41,141 bases of DNA from Phycisphaerales bacterium (GTDB lineage: Bacteria; Planctomycetota; Phycisphaerae; Phycisphaerales; SM1A02), in the NCBI GenBank assembly GCA_022447205.1, contig JAKVBQ010000027.1, forward strand, positions 1 through 41,141, read 5' to 3'. The number at the start of each line of letters is the position of its first letter. Positions within the stretch are counted from its first letter, which is position 1. The position numbers and the translations under genes are program-made. The notes beneath the pieces were generated by a model. It saw only the letters and a list, made by a program, of their open reading frames with translations. It had not been told where the DNA came from and did not search any database. This document shows positions 23,043-36,900 of the stretch, piece after piece.

Positions 23043-23831
23043 TCAGGCAGCGGCGGCGAGCTTGAGCCGCTGCTGCTTCGGCACGAATGCGAGCATCTTC
23101 TGCTGGGTCGAACGCGGGTTGTCCCCGGCCTGGATCGAGAGGACGCCCTGGAGCATCATCTCCTTGCTGAGCATCTCCTCGCCGGAGCGCAGGGACAGCT
23201 TGTCACCGATCGGACCGGCCACGGCATTGGCGAGCAGGGTGCCGTAGAGGGTCGCGGTGACGGCAACCGCCAGCATCGCGCCCAGTTCCTCGACACCACC
23301 GGTGCCGAGACTTCCGAACATCCCGATCTGACCGATCAACGTCGCCGCGAGGCCGTAGCCTGGGCCGTAGAGCTTGACGAGATCGAAGAACTTCTTGCCG
23401 GCCTTGTGTCGTTCCTGCATCGCCATGATCTGGAGACGCATGGTGGACTCGATCACGTAGGCGTCGGAGCCGTCGACGGTCATCTTGAGTCCCTGCTGGA
23501 GGAAGTCGTCGTCGACCTGCTCCACTTCGGACTCCAGAGCGAGGATCCCGTCGCGGCGAGCCTTGTCGCTGAACCGACCCATCATGTCGAAGGTCTCGGT
23601 CGGACTCATCTGCTTGTTGGTCATGAACCGCTTGATGTAGCCGGGGACCTGCTTCAGTCGTTCCATCGGCATCGCCATGAAGACGACGCTGATCGTTCCG
23701 CCGAAGACCATCAGGACACCCTTGAGGGACCAGAACATCCCCCACGAGCCCCCGTGCCCGACGATGAGGAACGCGGTGCCCACGCAGACTACGACACCCA
23801 ACAAACTTCCGATGATACTGGACTTGTCCAT
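23043..23831 (-). CDS. motA: Flagellar-type stator protein MotA
   Basis: A 262-residue protein with the four-segment MotA layout: two membrane segments at the start (about 5-50, with VVVCVGTAFLIVGHGG), a cytoplasmic loop with charged residues, and two more segments (YGPGYGLAATLIGQIGMFGS and AVAVTATLYGTLLANAVAGP). The ATG at 23829-23831 has GGGAGG at good spacing; a longer open frame upstream adds 44 polar residues and lacks support. It forms an ion-channel stator with the adjacent MotB. A MotAB-like pair can also power other machines, and nothing here decides which. Confidence 0.92.
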   Translation of the reverse strand: MDKSSIIGSLLGVVVCVGTAFLIVGHGGSWGMFWSLKGVLMVFGGTISVVFMAMPMERLKQVPGYIKRFMTNKQMSPTETFDMMGRFSDKARRDGILALESEVEQVDDDFLQQGLKMTVDGSDAYVIESTMRLQIMAMQERHKAGKKFFDLVKLYGPGYGLAATLIGQIGMFGSLGTGGVEELGAMLAVAVTATLYGTLLANAVAGPIGDKLSLRSGEEMLSKEMMLQGVLSIQAGDNPRSTQQKMLAFVPKQQRLKLAAAA

Positions 23832-24014
23832 CCGTTTAGCCTCCCTGACGTCGGCGGATGAATCGACGTCGGGAGTGTCATCGGTCAGGCGACCGGCCCG
23901 CTGAAGCCGGGCAACCGGAGTTGTTGCATGCGAATGAGGCTCGGGACCCGGACCTGCCGTCACAGATGGAACCCCACGAGGTTCTCGGACACGCCGGTAC
24001 CGGCCGAAGGCGGT

Positions 24015-24290
24015 TCAGTGGTTCACGAGCTTCCTGAGGCGTATCCCCGGGCGGAACCCGACGGAGACCGAGGGAGCCACCTGGTTCGGTTCCCCGGTGG
24101 ACGGGTTGCGGACCATGCGACCGGAACGGTGGCGCCTGCTGAAGGATCCGAATCCGGAGATCGTCACGGAACCGGAGGACTCGATCCCCTTCGCGATCGA
24201 TCCCAGGACCGCTTCGACCGAACGTGCCGCGGCGACTCGTGAACAGCCGAGTTCCTCGGCGACCGAACCGACCAGGTCTGACTTGTTCAT
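24015..24290 (-). CDS. HU/IHF-family DNA-binding protein
   Basis: A 91-residue histone-like protein. It opens MNKSDLVGSVAEELGCSRVA and carries the beta-arm core VTISGFGSFSRRHRSGRMVR followed by NPSTGEPN, where the Pro inserts into bent DNA. It would dimerise, bend DNA and help organise the nucleoid. The ATG at 24288-24290 has GAGGAGG at good spacing, and an in-frame extension upstream is not needed. It diverges from the dehydrogenase gene over 92 bp. A 12-bp palindrome (GCCGGTACCGGC, 23993-24004) lies just after its stop. The 183 bp between it and motA hold no gene. Confidence 0.92.
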   Translation of the reverse strand: MNKSDLVGSVAEELGCSRVAAARSVEAVLGSIAKGIESSGSVTISGFGSFSRRHRSGRMVRNPSTGEPNQVAPSVSVGFRPGIRLRKLVNH

Positions 24291-24382
24291 GAAGGACCTC
24301 CTCGAGTCGTCCGGGCGCCTCTGGCGGGTCCTCTTCACGAACCGGAACCCGCATGCGTGTATCCTCATGACCTGGAGCCCCC

Positions 24383-26709
<2,327 letters not shown>

Positions 26710-26713
26710 CCGA

Positions 26714-27154
26714 ATGAGACGACGCGCCCTCGACATCACGCTGCTTGCCTGCATCGCGCTCCCACTGGGCTGCGAGACCACCCACCCCGATCGCTACCCG
26801 GTGATGAAGTCGTTCCATCCGGACGGTTCCGGTGGCGGCGTGTTCCCGGAGAAGGGCGCGCTCGAGGGAGCGGAGGGCGTGGTGTTCGCCTACGAGGCGG
26901 GCGACGAGATCGAACTCGTCTTCACCCTGGACTCCGAGAGCATGCACCTCAAGGAGCCGATGACCAACGTCCTGGTCCTTGACCGACCGATCCGGATCTC
27001 GGCCGATGCCGACGGCATGCTGGTCTCGATCGACGGCGGGCCATGGCAGGCACCGCTCGAGGCGTTCACCGGGTCCTTTGCAACGAGTCTCTCGATGGAG
27101 AAGCAGGATCAGGCGAACCGAGGACGACTTGGACTGACCGCCATCCGACGCTGA
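26714..27154 (+). CDS. Small lipoprotein of unknown function, 146 aa
   Basis: The start carries a basic head, a hydrophobic LLACIALPLGC and a lipobox with lipidated Cys at 20, so it is anchored in a membrane facing the periplasm. After the lipid site come a flexible Gly/Ser-rich stretch and a beta-rich domain (VVFAYEAGDEIELVFTLDSE, later VLVLDRPIRISADADG). I recognise no family. It begins 4 bp after eno and ends 28 bp before the ABC exporter pair, so it may be transcribed with either. Confidence 0.7.
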   Translation: MRRRALDITLLACIALPLGCETTHPDRYPVMKSFHPDGSGGGVFPEKGALEGAEGVVFAYEAGDEIELVFTLDSESMHLKEPMTNVLVLDRPIRISADADGMLVSIDGGPWQAPLEAFTGSFATSLSMEKQDQANRGRLGLTAIRR

Positions 27155-27182
27155 CCACCAGGGACGGACGACGAAGGACGTC

Positions 27183-28985
27183 ATGGCAGAGACCACCGGG
27201 CAATTCAGTGCGATCTGGCGGCTGGTCACGAGTGAACGCAGGCGGTACGTGCTGGCCTTCGGCGCCCTGCTCGTCGGCACCCTGCTGATCTACCTGATCC
27301 CGCTGGTTCCCCAGGCGGTGCTCGACGTCGCTCTCGGCTCCGAACCGGAGAAGGCCTCCGGGATCTCCCGCACCGTGATCGACTGGATGGGCGGGCCGCA
27401 GCTGGTCGCGGACCAGCTCTGGATCCCGGGTCTCCTGATCGGCGTGATCGCGATCTGTGCCGGCACCTGCGTCCACTTCCGCCAGCGGTTCGCGGCGATC
27501 GCCGCACAGAACATCGCGGTGAAATTGAGGAGCAGGATCTACGACCACGTGCAGCGCCTGCCGTGTCGCACCATGGAGCGACAGGAAAGCGGCGACCTCC
27601 TCCAGCGGTGCACGTCGGATGTCGACACCGTGGTCCTCTTCCTCAGCGAACAGATGATGATGATCGGCCGCGCCACCGCGATGATCCTGGTGCCGCTTCC
27701 GCTCCTCTTCGCGATCGACTGGCGGATGAGTCTGGTGTCGATGACCCTCATGACGCCGATCGCGATGTTCAGCTTCATCTTCTTCAAGCGGATGCGGGAG
27801 AACTTCCTCGAGAAGGACCGGGCGGAAGGACGACTCACCGCGACCGTCAACGAGAACCTCAACGGGATCAGGGTGGTGCGCTCGTTCGCCCGCCAGTCCT
27901 TCGAGGAGGAACGGTTCGACGATCGGAACGCCACCCACCGGGACCTCGACAACCGGCTGTACGTCCTGATGTCCCGCTTCTGGTCGCTCTCCGACCTGCT
28001 CTGCTTCGCCCAGCAGGGCCTGGTGCTCGGCTTCGGCCTGTGGTGGCTGACCCAGGGTTCGCTCGAGGTCGGCGCCTTCTACTTCTTCATCTCCGCGGTG
28101 AGCATGTTCCTCTGGCCGGTCAGGATGTCGGGACGCATCCTCGCGGAACTGGGCAAGGCGCTGGTGGCGATCGGACGCATCAGCGAGATCCTCGACAAGC
28201 CCGTGGAATCGGAACCCGAGCATCCGGTCGAACCGGAACAGCTCGACGGCAGCCTGACCTTCGAGGGCGTGCACCTCAACCACGGGGACCTTCCGGTTCT
28301 CGCCGGCATGGACTTCACGATCGCGCCCGGTGAGACGGTCGCCCTCGTCGGCCCCGCGGGGAGCGGCAAGACCACGATCGTCGACCTCCTGCTCCGACTC
28401 CACGACGTCGACGAAGGCCGGATCCTCCTCGGGGACGTGCCGATCGACCGCATGCGACGCGACTTCATCCGCAGCCGCATCGCGGTGGTGATGCAGCAGC
28501 CGTTCCTGTACTCCCGTTCGATCGGTGACAACATCGCGATCACCCAGCCGGGACTGGAACAGGACGCGATCGAGACCGCGGCGATCGAGGCGTGCATCCA
28601 TGAATCGATCCGCACCTTCGACCAGGGCTACGAGACGGTGGTGGGCGAACGCGGCCTCACCCTCTCCGGCGGCCAGCGTCAACGGGTCGCGATCGCACGT
28701 GCGCTCGTCCAGCGTCCCTCGATCCTGGTCCTGGACGATGCGTTGAGCGCGGTGGACACCCACACCGAGGCGGACATCCTCGAGGCGATCGAACGCCGAC
28801 GCGGACGACACACCACGATCCTGATCGCACACCGGCTCTCCACCCTGCAGAAGGCGGATCGGGTGCTGGTGATCGAGGAAGGTCGGATCACCCAGGAGGG
28901 ACGACACGCCGACCTGATCCGGCAGGACGGACTCTACCGGAGGATCTGGGCGATCCAGGGCGGACGCGAAGGCGGTGCGGCATGA
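27183..28985 (+). CDS. ABC exporter half-transporter, subunit with degenerate ATP site
   Basis: A 600-residue type IV ABC exporter half: six membrane segments (about 1-330) then an ATPase domain. Walker A is GPAGSGKTT (390-398), the signature LSGGQ (494-498) and Walker B ILVLDD, with Asp519 where the catalytic Glu belongs; the switch His is in IAHRLST. An Asp there marks the degenerate subunit of heterodimeric exporters such as TM287/288 or BmrCD. Its stop overlaps the start of the next subunit in ATGA, so the two are made together. The cargo (drug, lipid or peptide) is unknown. Confidence 0.9.
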   Translation: MAETTGQFSAIWRLVTSERRRYVLAFGALLVGTLLIYLIPLVPQAVLDVALGSEPEKASGISRTVIDWMGGPQLVADQLWIPGLLIGVIAICAGTCVHFRQRFAAIAAQNIAVKLRSRIYDHVQRLPCRTMERQESGDLLQRCTSDVDTVVLFLSEQMMMIGRATAMILVPLPLLFAIDWRMSLVSMTLMTPIAMFSFIFFKRMRENFLEKDRAEGRLTATVNENLNGIRVVRSFARQSFEEERFDDRNATHRDLDNRLYVLMSRFWSLSDLLCFAQQGLVLGFGLWWLTQGSLEVGAFYFFISAVSMFLWPVRMSGRILAELGKALVAIGRISEILDKPVESEPEHPVEPEQLDGSLTFEGVHLNHGDLPVLAGMDFTIAPGETVALVGPAGSGKTTIVDLLLRLHDVDEGRILLGDVPIDRMRRDFIRSRIAVVMQQPFLYSRSIGDNIAITQPGLEQDAIETAAIEACIHESIRTFDQGYETVVGERGLTLSGGQRQRVAIARALVQRPSILVLDDALSAVDTHTEADILEAIERRRGRHTTILIAHRLSTLQKADRVLVIEEGRITQEGRHADLIRQDGLYRRIWAIQGGREGGAA

Positions 28986-30814
28986 GCACCCACTTCTATT
29001 CCGACGACGAGCGCTCGGGCTCGATCGACCTCCGACTCTGGTGGAACTTCCTGCGTCACCTCAAGCCCTACCGTCGCTGGGCGTTCGCGATGTGCGGCTT
29101 CGGCTTTGCACTCGCGATCGTCGAATCCCTGATCCCCCCGCTCACCGGCTGGATGATCGACGAGGCGATCACCAACGGCGCGACGGAAGACCTCCTCATG
29201 ATGGGGATCGCCTTCGCGGTGATGATGGTGTTCTTCGCGCTCTTCGTGTGGATCTTCATCCTCTCCGCCGGACGGCTCGCGACCGGGGTCGCCTACGACC
29301 TGCGGAAGGGCTGCTTCGAGCGCCTGCAGGAACTTCCGTTCAGCTTCTTCGACGTCCGCCCCACCGGGTGGCTGGTCTCGCGCGTGACCAGCGACTGCTC
29401 GAAGGTGAGCGACCGCATGCCATGGGTGCTGCTGGATCTCTTCTGGGGTTCGACGATGCTGGTCGGTATCTGCACCGCGATGATGCTGATCGACACCGGA
29501 CTCGCCCTCTGGACGATGGCGATCGTGCCCCCGCTGGTGATCGCGACCTGGTTCTTCAAGCGGAAGATGCTGGCCAGCTCCCGCAACATGCGACGCACCA
29601 ACAGCGCGATCACCGCGAGCTTCAGCGAGTCGATCGCGGGCGTCCGGACCACCAAGAGCCTGAACCGCGAGGCGCGGAACCTCGAGGAGTTCGGCACCAT
29701 GGCCGGGGAGATGCACGCTCACAGCATGCGCAACGCGCTGCAGGCGGCGGTCTTCCTCCCGATCGTCGCGATGCTCGGTTCGATGGGCGTCGGCCTCGCC
29801 CTCTGGCAGGGCGGCATCCGTCTCGAGGAGGGCACCGGCCTCTCGATCGGGATGCTCATCGCCTTCATGGAGTACGCGATCCTCTTCTCGATGCCGATCC
29901 AGGAACTCGCGGCACGGCTCGCAGACCTGCAGTCCGCGCAGGCGGCGGCGGAACGCGTGCAAGGGCTTCTCGAGGAGGTTCCCGAAATCCGGGACGGCGA
30001 GGAGGTCACGATCCGGATCGAGGAACAGGCGACACGTCCGCGACCCGGGCGCGCATCCGATGGCGGTGATCCGGAGGTCGACACGCTGGAGTACCGCGGG
30101 ATCGGGTTCCACTACAAGCCGGAGGAACCGGTCCTCGACGACTTCAACCTGCGCATATCGAAGGGTGAGACGATCGCACTGGTCGGCCCGACCGGCGGTG
30201 GCAAGTCGACGATCGCGAACCTCGCGGCGCGATTCTACGAGCCGATCACGGGCAAGCTCCTGATCAACGGCGTCGACTACCGGGAACGATCACTCGAATG
30301 GTGGCAGTCCCAGTTCGGCATCGTCCAGCAGGTCCCCCACCTCTTCTCCGGATCGATCCGCGAGAACATCCGCTACGGTCGGCTCGCGGCGAGCGACGAG
30401 GAGGTCGAGGACGCGGCGCGGCGGGCCGGTGCGCACGACTTCATCGAACGCCTCGACGGCGGCTACGAACATGATGTCGGCGAAGGCGGTGAGCTGCTCT
30501 CGACCGGGCAGCGCCAGCTGGTCTCCCTGGCCAGGGCGCTCCTCGCGGACCCGCAGGTCTTCATCATGGACGAGGCCACCTCCTCGATCGACACCGAGAC
30601 CGAGACCCTGATCCAGGGCGCGATCGACGAGATCCTCGGCGGCCGGATCTCGTTCGTGATCGCCCACCGCCTCTCGACGATCCGGCACGCGGACCGGATC
30701 CTCTTCATCGCGGACGGCAGGATCGTCGAGAGCGGAACCCACGAATCACTGCTCGAGGCGGGCGGCCGCTACGCGGAACTCTGCGCCGGTCAGTTCACGG
30801 CGTCGGATTCCTGA
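28982..30814 (+). CDS. ABC exporter half-transporter, subunit with canonical Walker B
   Basis: A 610-residue partner of the preceding gene, also a fused membrane-ATPase half-transporter. Walker A is GPTGGGKST (402-410), Walker B FIMDEATSS with catalytic Glu531, and the switch His is in IAHRLST, but the signature is LSTGQ (506-510), with Thr replacing the first Gly. In a head-to-tail dimer this altered signature faces the Asp519 site of the partner, giving one working and one degenerate ATP site. A basic linker with many Arg residues (about 340-360) joins the membrane and ATPase parts. Confidence 0.9.
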   Translation: MSTHFYSDDERSGSIDLRLWWNFLRHLKPYRRWAFAMCGFGFALAIVESLIPPLTGWMIDEAITNGATEDLLMMGIAFAVMMVFFALFVWIFILSAGRLATGVAYDLRKGCFERLQELPFSFFDVRPTGWLVSRVTSDCSKVSDRMPWVLLDLFWGSTMLVGICTAMMLIDTGLALWTMAIVPPLVIATWFFKRKMLASSRNMRRTNSAITASFSESIAGVRTTKSLNREARNLEEFGTMAGEMHAHSMRNALQAAVFLPIVAMLGSMGVGLALWQGGIRLEEGTGLSIGMLIAFMEYAILFSMPIQELAARLADLQSAQAAAERVQGLLEEVPEIRDGEEVTIRIEEQATRPRPGRASDGGDPEVDTLEYRGIGFHYKPEEPVLDDFNLRISKGETIALVGPTGGGKSTIANLAARFYEPITGKLLINGVDYRERSLEWWQSQFGIVQQVPHLFSGSIRENIRYGRLAASDEEVEDAARRAGAHDFIERLDGGYEHDVGEGGELLSTGQRQLVSLARALLADPQVFIMDEATSSIDTETETLIQGAIDEILGGRISFVIAHRLSTIRHADRILFIADGRIVESGTHESLLEAGGRYAELCAGQFTASDS

Positions 30815-30847
30815 GCCGGCCGAGGCGACGTCGAAACCCGACCCCCG

Positions 30848-30894
30848 AAAAAAGCCCGCGCCCTGACAGCGGATGAGCGTGGCAAGACACGGGC
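30848..30894 (-). terminator. Likely intrinsic terminator of the pseudopilin operon
   Basis: On the minus strand, GCCCGTG (30894-30888) pairs with CGCGGGC (30860-30854), seven pairs including one G-T, and six T residues follow (30853-30848). The loop is large (27 bases) but can form inner pairs. It lies 57 bp after the stop of the giant pseudopilin gene. Confidence 0.6.
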
Positions 30895-30950
30895 AGATGG
30901 AACCGGGTTGTCGCGGCCGGTCGGCCGCAGTTGTCGAGCCTCGTCGATCG

Positions 30951-33900
30951 TCACTCCACCTTGGAGAACGCACGGATCTCCGGCCGCTGGGTGGGCGAAT
31001 CCACCTCGGTGCGGTCGACGATCATCACGTAGCGACTCTGGTCGATGATGTTCTCTTCCTTGCTCGCATCCCAGACCCCGCTCACCGGATCCTGCTTGAA
31101 CGTCCTGATCGTCATGTAGACGGTGAAGACGTCGCTGCGGGTGGTGATCATGTTGGCCATGCCGCTGAAGAGGAGGTTCATCTCCTCCGCATCACCGCTG
31201 ACCATGTCCGGGGCGTACTCGTCGACGGGGATGTTGTCGGAGAGATCATTCGGGTTGAAGTACGGCTGGTTGTTGCGACGGCCGAGGATCGTCCGGCGGA
31301 GGGTGTTTCGATCGGTCGAGACCCGAGCGTCGGCCTGAGAGGCGATCAACTTGCCACCTCCCCCAGCAGGTGAGGGCAGCTCGTCATTCAGGTAACCACG
31401 ACAGGCAATGAAGAAGCGCTCAGCCGGTGTGGGGTCATCCCCCGGATACACGAAGTTTGGTGGGTTCCCATAAGGGCTATTCCCGAGTGCACGAACACTC
31501 TGACTCCGGTAGATCCAACCGCCGACATCCGGGCCGTCACCGGTCCCGTCGCCGTCGGGGTCGACCAGCTCGAACTCCTCGAAACTGGTCCGCTGCATCG
31601 TGAGCAGTTCACCGAGCGAGACCAGGCCACGCTCGTTGCGCATGCCCGGGAAGAAGCCGTAGTAGCCGGGGATGTCGTCGTAGCGAACGTCGTTCTGGTC
31701 GGTGTCCCCCCAGTCGGTGCCGGTGAATCCACGGTCGGCCATCGAGGGCTGCGGGATCCACTGCTGCTCCGGCGGGATGCCCAGGCGGAAATCCTTGGTC
31801 GACCTGAGCAGCGCATCGCCAGTGCGATAGCGCTCGACCGACTCCGCGAGCCGGACGTGCTTGTGATTGGAGTAGGCCCCATCCGCGTCAGGCTGCCCGG
31901 ACGTATGACCGAAGCGCACCTCGCCACGCGCCGCCCAGGTCGCGGACCGCGCGAACCGGCCACGGAAGTCGGCGAAGGCCGGATCCTCGAAGTAGTCGTT
32001 GTAGACCAGGCGACTCATCTGAGGCAGGGCACGCAGCACCTCGGGAGAGGCGGTGTTGATGTTCAGGAGCCCCTTGGTCGGCTTGTTGCTGAAGCCATGG
32101 ACGAGGTCGAAGCGATCAACTTCAGCCCGCAACGCCTCCTGGGGGGTGTAGGTGTCGTCCACATTCAGGTCGGGATGGCGTACGTTCAGGCCCCGACCAT
32201 CGACGGTCACGGAATCGAAGAGCCCGGCACCCGCCGGAAGCTTCGGTCGATACGCAGGGAGGTTCGTGAATCTTCCACCACCGAGCACCTGTCGCCAGGG
32301 ACGTTCGAAGAGGAAGTCGCCCCCATCCTGGTTGTAGCCGAGATCCATGTCCAACCGGTTGGCGAGGGCACCATAGCCGACAGGATAGGCGTCGGCAGGT
32401 CCGGGAGGCGCGGCGCCGCCACCAGGCAGGTCGGAGGGCGGGAGCACGAAGTCGGTCGAAAGACCGAAGCCGCCCTCATCGATCGGGGTCGCGTTCAGGT
32501 AGTCCTGATGCTCGGCGATCTCGGTCATCACCTCGGAGAATGTGCGGACCACGGCGAAGCCGTCTTCCTCGTCCCCGATGGGATGGGGCATGTTTCTCCA
32601 CTGCTGCCAGAGCAGGGTGTCCTCGAACGGCAGCGGATCGCCGAACGTGCGCTGAGGCACCGGTGCATCGGGGAGCTGCAGGACGGGACCCCACAGGAAG
32701 ACGTGCGAGAGTTCACCGATCTGCTCGAAGTCGTTGTCCTTGAGCAGCATCTGGAGCGGTTGGTTCCAGAGATACCCCCGCATGCCCTCGTCGAGATCGG
32801 TGACCTTGGAGCCACCGAGATCCATCGGCACGTAGATCGTGTCATTGAGCATCGCGTTGTCGCGTGCTTCGAGTGCATACCCGGTCGGGAAGTCGTTCCA
32901 GGAATTGCTGCTGGAAAACACCCTGATCGGGAAGTTGACACCGGAAACCGCATACCGGGATGTCCAGAGATTCTCGTCCGCGGCGGGCAGGTCGAGCGCG
33001 GTCCAGGTGGTGAAGTTGGTCGGCTTCGCCTTGATCCACCAGACCTTGTCGACATCCAGATCAAGATCGTTGAGCACGGTGTTCCCGAGGGGGACGATGC
33101 GCTCGATCGCAGCCATCATTCCGGGTTCTTCGTTGTAGTCATCGGTCTGGCTGGTGAAGACCTCGGTGTCGAAGGAATCACCACGGAAGCCAAAGACCGC
33201 ATCGGTCGGCAAAGCCGGATCGTCGGGCTGGGTGTTGGCCGGCGGAATGCTGCCGGGATCACCGGTTTCCTGGGTCAGGTCAGCCCGGAGCTCGTCGATC
33301 TGGTTCCCGTCGAGCGCGGTGAACCGGAAATCGGAGCCACCCGGAATGATCGGAGTCGCCAGGACACCTGGGAGACGACTTCGGCGTCGCGCCACGAAAC
33401 CCGGGTCGTCGGCGACCGTCGGGTTGTCGACGTCATACAGCTGGTTCCCACGCAACCTCGAGTAGTCGAGGTCCGCACCGGACGAAGTGACCTCGTTCAC
33501 CATGCTGAAGATGTAGCGTGGCGAGATCTCGTCCATGTCGTAGAGACCGTCGTTGTCGACATCCCATCCCCAGGCCCGGGAGGCGTGCGCCCAGGTCAGG
33601 TAGAAGTCGTCACTACCGATGTGGATGCCTCCCCATTGGTTGTCCTCGTCGAACTCGATGGTGTCGACACCATTGGTCCCGTTGACGGTCGGGTCATCAT
33701 CGAACGCGGAGTTGGCGATCTCGAAGTTCCTGAAGTCGTCCACCAGGTCGTCATCGAACAACGGTGGATCGTACTGGTTCTCCAGGTCGCTACCGACGGC
33801 GAGTGCGGGCGGGATCAGGTCCTTGAGGGTCTCGAGGAAATCGAAGTGCCTCGGATCGGAATCGTCGGGACGTTCGTGGTTGATCCGATCGACGACGTAT

Positions 33901-36900
33901 TCCATGCGGTAGAAGTCGGTGACGTCCTGACCAGTCCAGTCGTTCGGAACGTAGACACCGGGGATGTCCTCGATGTCGTTGAGCGGAAGTTCGAGGTACG
34001 CCTTGATCGTCGGGTCCTCGACCTGACGGATCAGTTCGATCACCCGATCGTTGTCCTCATCGAAGAGCGCCTCGAGCCGTTCCTTGGAATCACCAGGCAG
34101 TCCTTCATGCAGCAGACGCGAGACATCGAAGACGAGGGTCTGGTGATAGCGAAGCGGCATCTCGGGCTCGTACCCGAAGAGGTTGCCGGGTTCGAGGTCG
34201 AGTTCGTCGAGCCAGGTGTCCCGGAACGTCGCGTAATCGATGTTCTCGAAATCGGCGGAATCCCAGCTGCCATCGGCCCAGGCATCCGGATCACCACCGC
34301 CCAGAGGGGGGACGAGTCCGGTTCGTTCCGGAGGTATGACCGCGAAGATGATCGCGGAGCGAGGTGCGTCAGGCTCTGTGGGGCCAAGGACGAGCTCGTT
34401 GGGGAAGTAGCCGTTGAAATTTGAAGGGTTCGCCTGGGGATCGGAATCGGGGTGCCCGGGTTGGATGATGGTGTGGGGGCACGCCATCTCCGCAAACCAG
34501 AGGTATTCGTCATCCTCTCCTGCCACGGCGTTGTCGTACTCCCCGATCCGCAGGCAGAAGTCGGCCAGGGAAACCGGTTCGTCGAAGGGATTGCCGAGCT
34601 GGATCGCGATGACGATCGCCGGCTTCGAGGTCCCGTCCACGTAGTTGCGGTTCTCATCGAGGTTCCCCGGCTGGCCGGCCGATCCCTGGTCGCTGTCGAA
34701 GTACGCCTCGTTGGTGAACTGCTGCGGGATCGCGTGCCCCGCCTCCCACTGTTCCTCCTGGGCGATCGGATCCTCGTCACGATTGCCGGGGAAGATGTAC
34801 TCACCGCTGGCGTACTGGGTATCGGGCGTCGGTCCTTCCGGATGCTCGCTCTTCGGGTACACCAGACCGAAGTACGTCTGCATGATGAAGGGCTGCTTCT
34901 CGAGGCCGACGAAACCTTCCGGCTCGAAGTAGGGTGCATCCACCGCCGGCTGGTCATCGGGATCGGTGCCGTAGAGATCCTCGACACGGCGGGCATGGAT
35001 CGGGTGCAGGGGCGGATCGACCCAGACGGTGTCCGAAGCCTGGCCGTTGTCGAAGACGTTGTACGGCTGGCTCGGACCGTCGCGGAAGGACTCGATGTTC
35101 GCGGTCATGCTGGCCGCGGCCAGGTACGACTTGCGGTACGCACTGAACGGGTCGGTCTGGAACCGGTATTGCGTGGGATCGGTCAGGTCGAGCTGGTAGA
35201 GCGGACTGGAGAAGTAGCTCTGCCAGGTCTGGTCGTCGGCGAGGTCCTCGGCGAAGACCATGTTGAGTTCGATCGTCTCCTGGAGATCGTTCAGCCAGCG
35301 ACGCTGGTTCTGGAACGCCGCCCACGAGCCGGGCAGGGCCGGGTATCCGAGGTTGTCGAACTCCTGGGTGTAGTGGTCGCCCTCGAGTGCGGTCCCGGTG
35401 ATGTTGGTCGGCAGGGCGTAGCTCTGTCTCAGGTCGATCTTGAGCTTGCGTCGCTGGTACTCCTGGAAGTCACGAGATGTCCCGGATTCCTCGTCGCCGT
35501 CGTAGTCCCGGAGCGGGTTGTAGAACGGCGTCGACCAGAGCCACATCGGCCGGGTCTCGTTGCGGGTGCCGCTGTAGAGGGTGATCCGGTGGCGCAGGTC
35601 GCGGACCAGCTGCTCGTTCGAGAGCTTGCCGGCGGTCGGGTGGCTGAGTCCCCCGTTCAGAAGCTCGCCGTTGTCGTACTGCAGGTCCCGATAGGGATAG
35701 CGCTTGAACGGCGTGGTCTCCTGACGATCCATGCTCGAACGGAGGATGCTGTAATGAGCGTTTGCGGAACCGGGTGCGTCATCATTTACGTGGCCGACGG
35801 AGACGATGTCATCGAGCGATCGCTCGAAGCGCGAGTAGGTGTAAGGGTTGTTCTGACCCGAGAAACCGCGCAGTTCCAGTTCATCATTGAGGTCGAACGG
35901 CGTGATCGTGAACGGCACCAGCACATCGTTGCCGTTCGAACTTCGGACATAGGCTCCCCTGCCATCTCGCTGCACGGCGCGATTCCAGAGTCGCCGTTCC
36001 CAGGCCGCGGTCTCCGGTTCGTCCTTGAAGGAGCCAGGGTCGAGGAGCGCCTGGAACTCGCCATAGAAGGGGCCTTCCGCACCGGCGAAACTGCTGAAGC
36101 GCAGTTCCGAGAGGCCTCTCATGTTGAGGAAGGTCGGATCATCGATCAGATCCGGCCCGGTGGCGTACCAGCGTTCCGGTCGATAGCGCTGGAACAGCCG
36201 ACGCCCGTTGGACTTTTCGAAGAAGGGGTGTCCTTCGAAGCGATCCGTACTCTGGGCGCCTCCGTTGTCGACCGCATTCTTGGGATCCACCAGGAGCCCG
36301 ACGTGTGTGTCATCTTCGTCGTACTCGAAGTCATCGGCGGTGCCCGGTGCACGAACCCGACTGATCAGGGCGAGATCCGAGGGCGTGGTGCCGGCGGTCG
36401 ACCAGCGGTCGAATGCGGTGGCGACGTTGGCATCAAGCATCCCGCCGTTGTCGACGACGGAGATCCCGACGACCTGACGAACGCCGCGATCGACGGGAGT
36501 CGGAGGCACGAACCAGAAGCTGTCGGTGAAGCCGTCGCCGTCGGTGTCGCAGAACGTGCGTTCGACCTCGACCCGGAGATCTCGGATCTGGTTGTAGAGA
36601 TCCTGGGACTGGGCGTTCCCGGTCTCGAGGTACTGGCGCTTGGTGTACTGCTCTGCATAGCGCATGCGATCGAGGTTGATGAAGTTCGGAAGTACCCGCT
36701 CGTCGTCGGTCGCGGCCTCGAAGTGCCGACGGGGGCTGCCGAACCACTCCTCGCGTCGCTGGGCGAACCAGCTCGCATCCAGATCCGCGCTGAAGTACTC
36801 GCCGAGTTCGAAGTTCCCGCTGCCGGCATCGTAGATCGGTTCGAGGTAGGCGGGGACGACGTTCGGATACCACTGCTCGTAGGGCGTCTGCAGCGCGACC

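Noticed and set aside
22150-23831. ZorAB-type anti-phage defence pair
   Set aside because: Both proteins have ordinary stator lengths and MotA lacks the long C-terminal tail of ZorA; no ZorC/D/E-like genes are adjacent.
23993-24004. 12-bp palindrome GCCGGTACCGGC after the HU-type gene
   Set aside because: Short GC palindromes are common at this base composition, and no T-run or partner site supports a function.
31857-34424. Plus-strand open frame of 855 codons
   Set aside because: Same reason: antisense to the giant gene, rich in Val, Gly, Asp and Arg with no recognisable motif.
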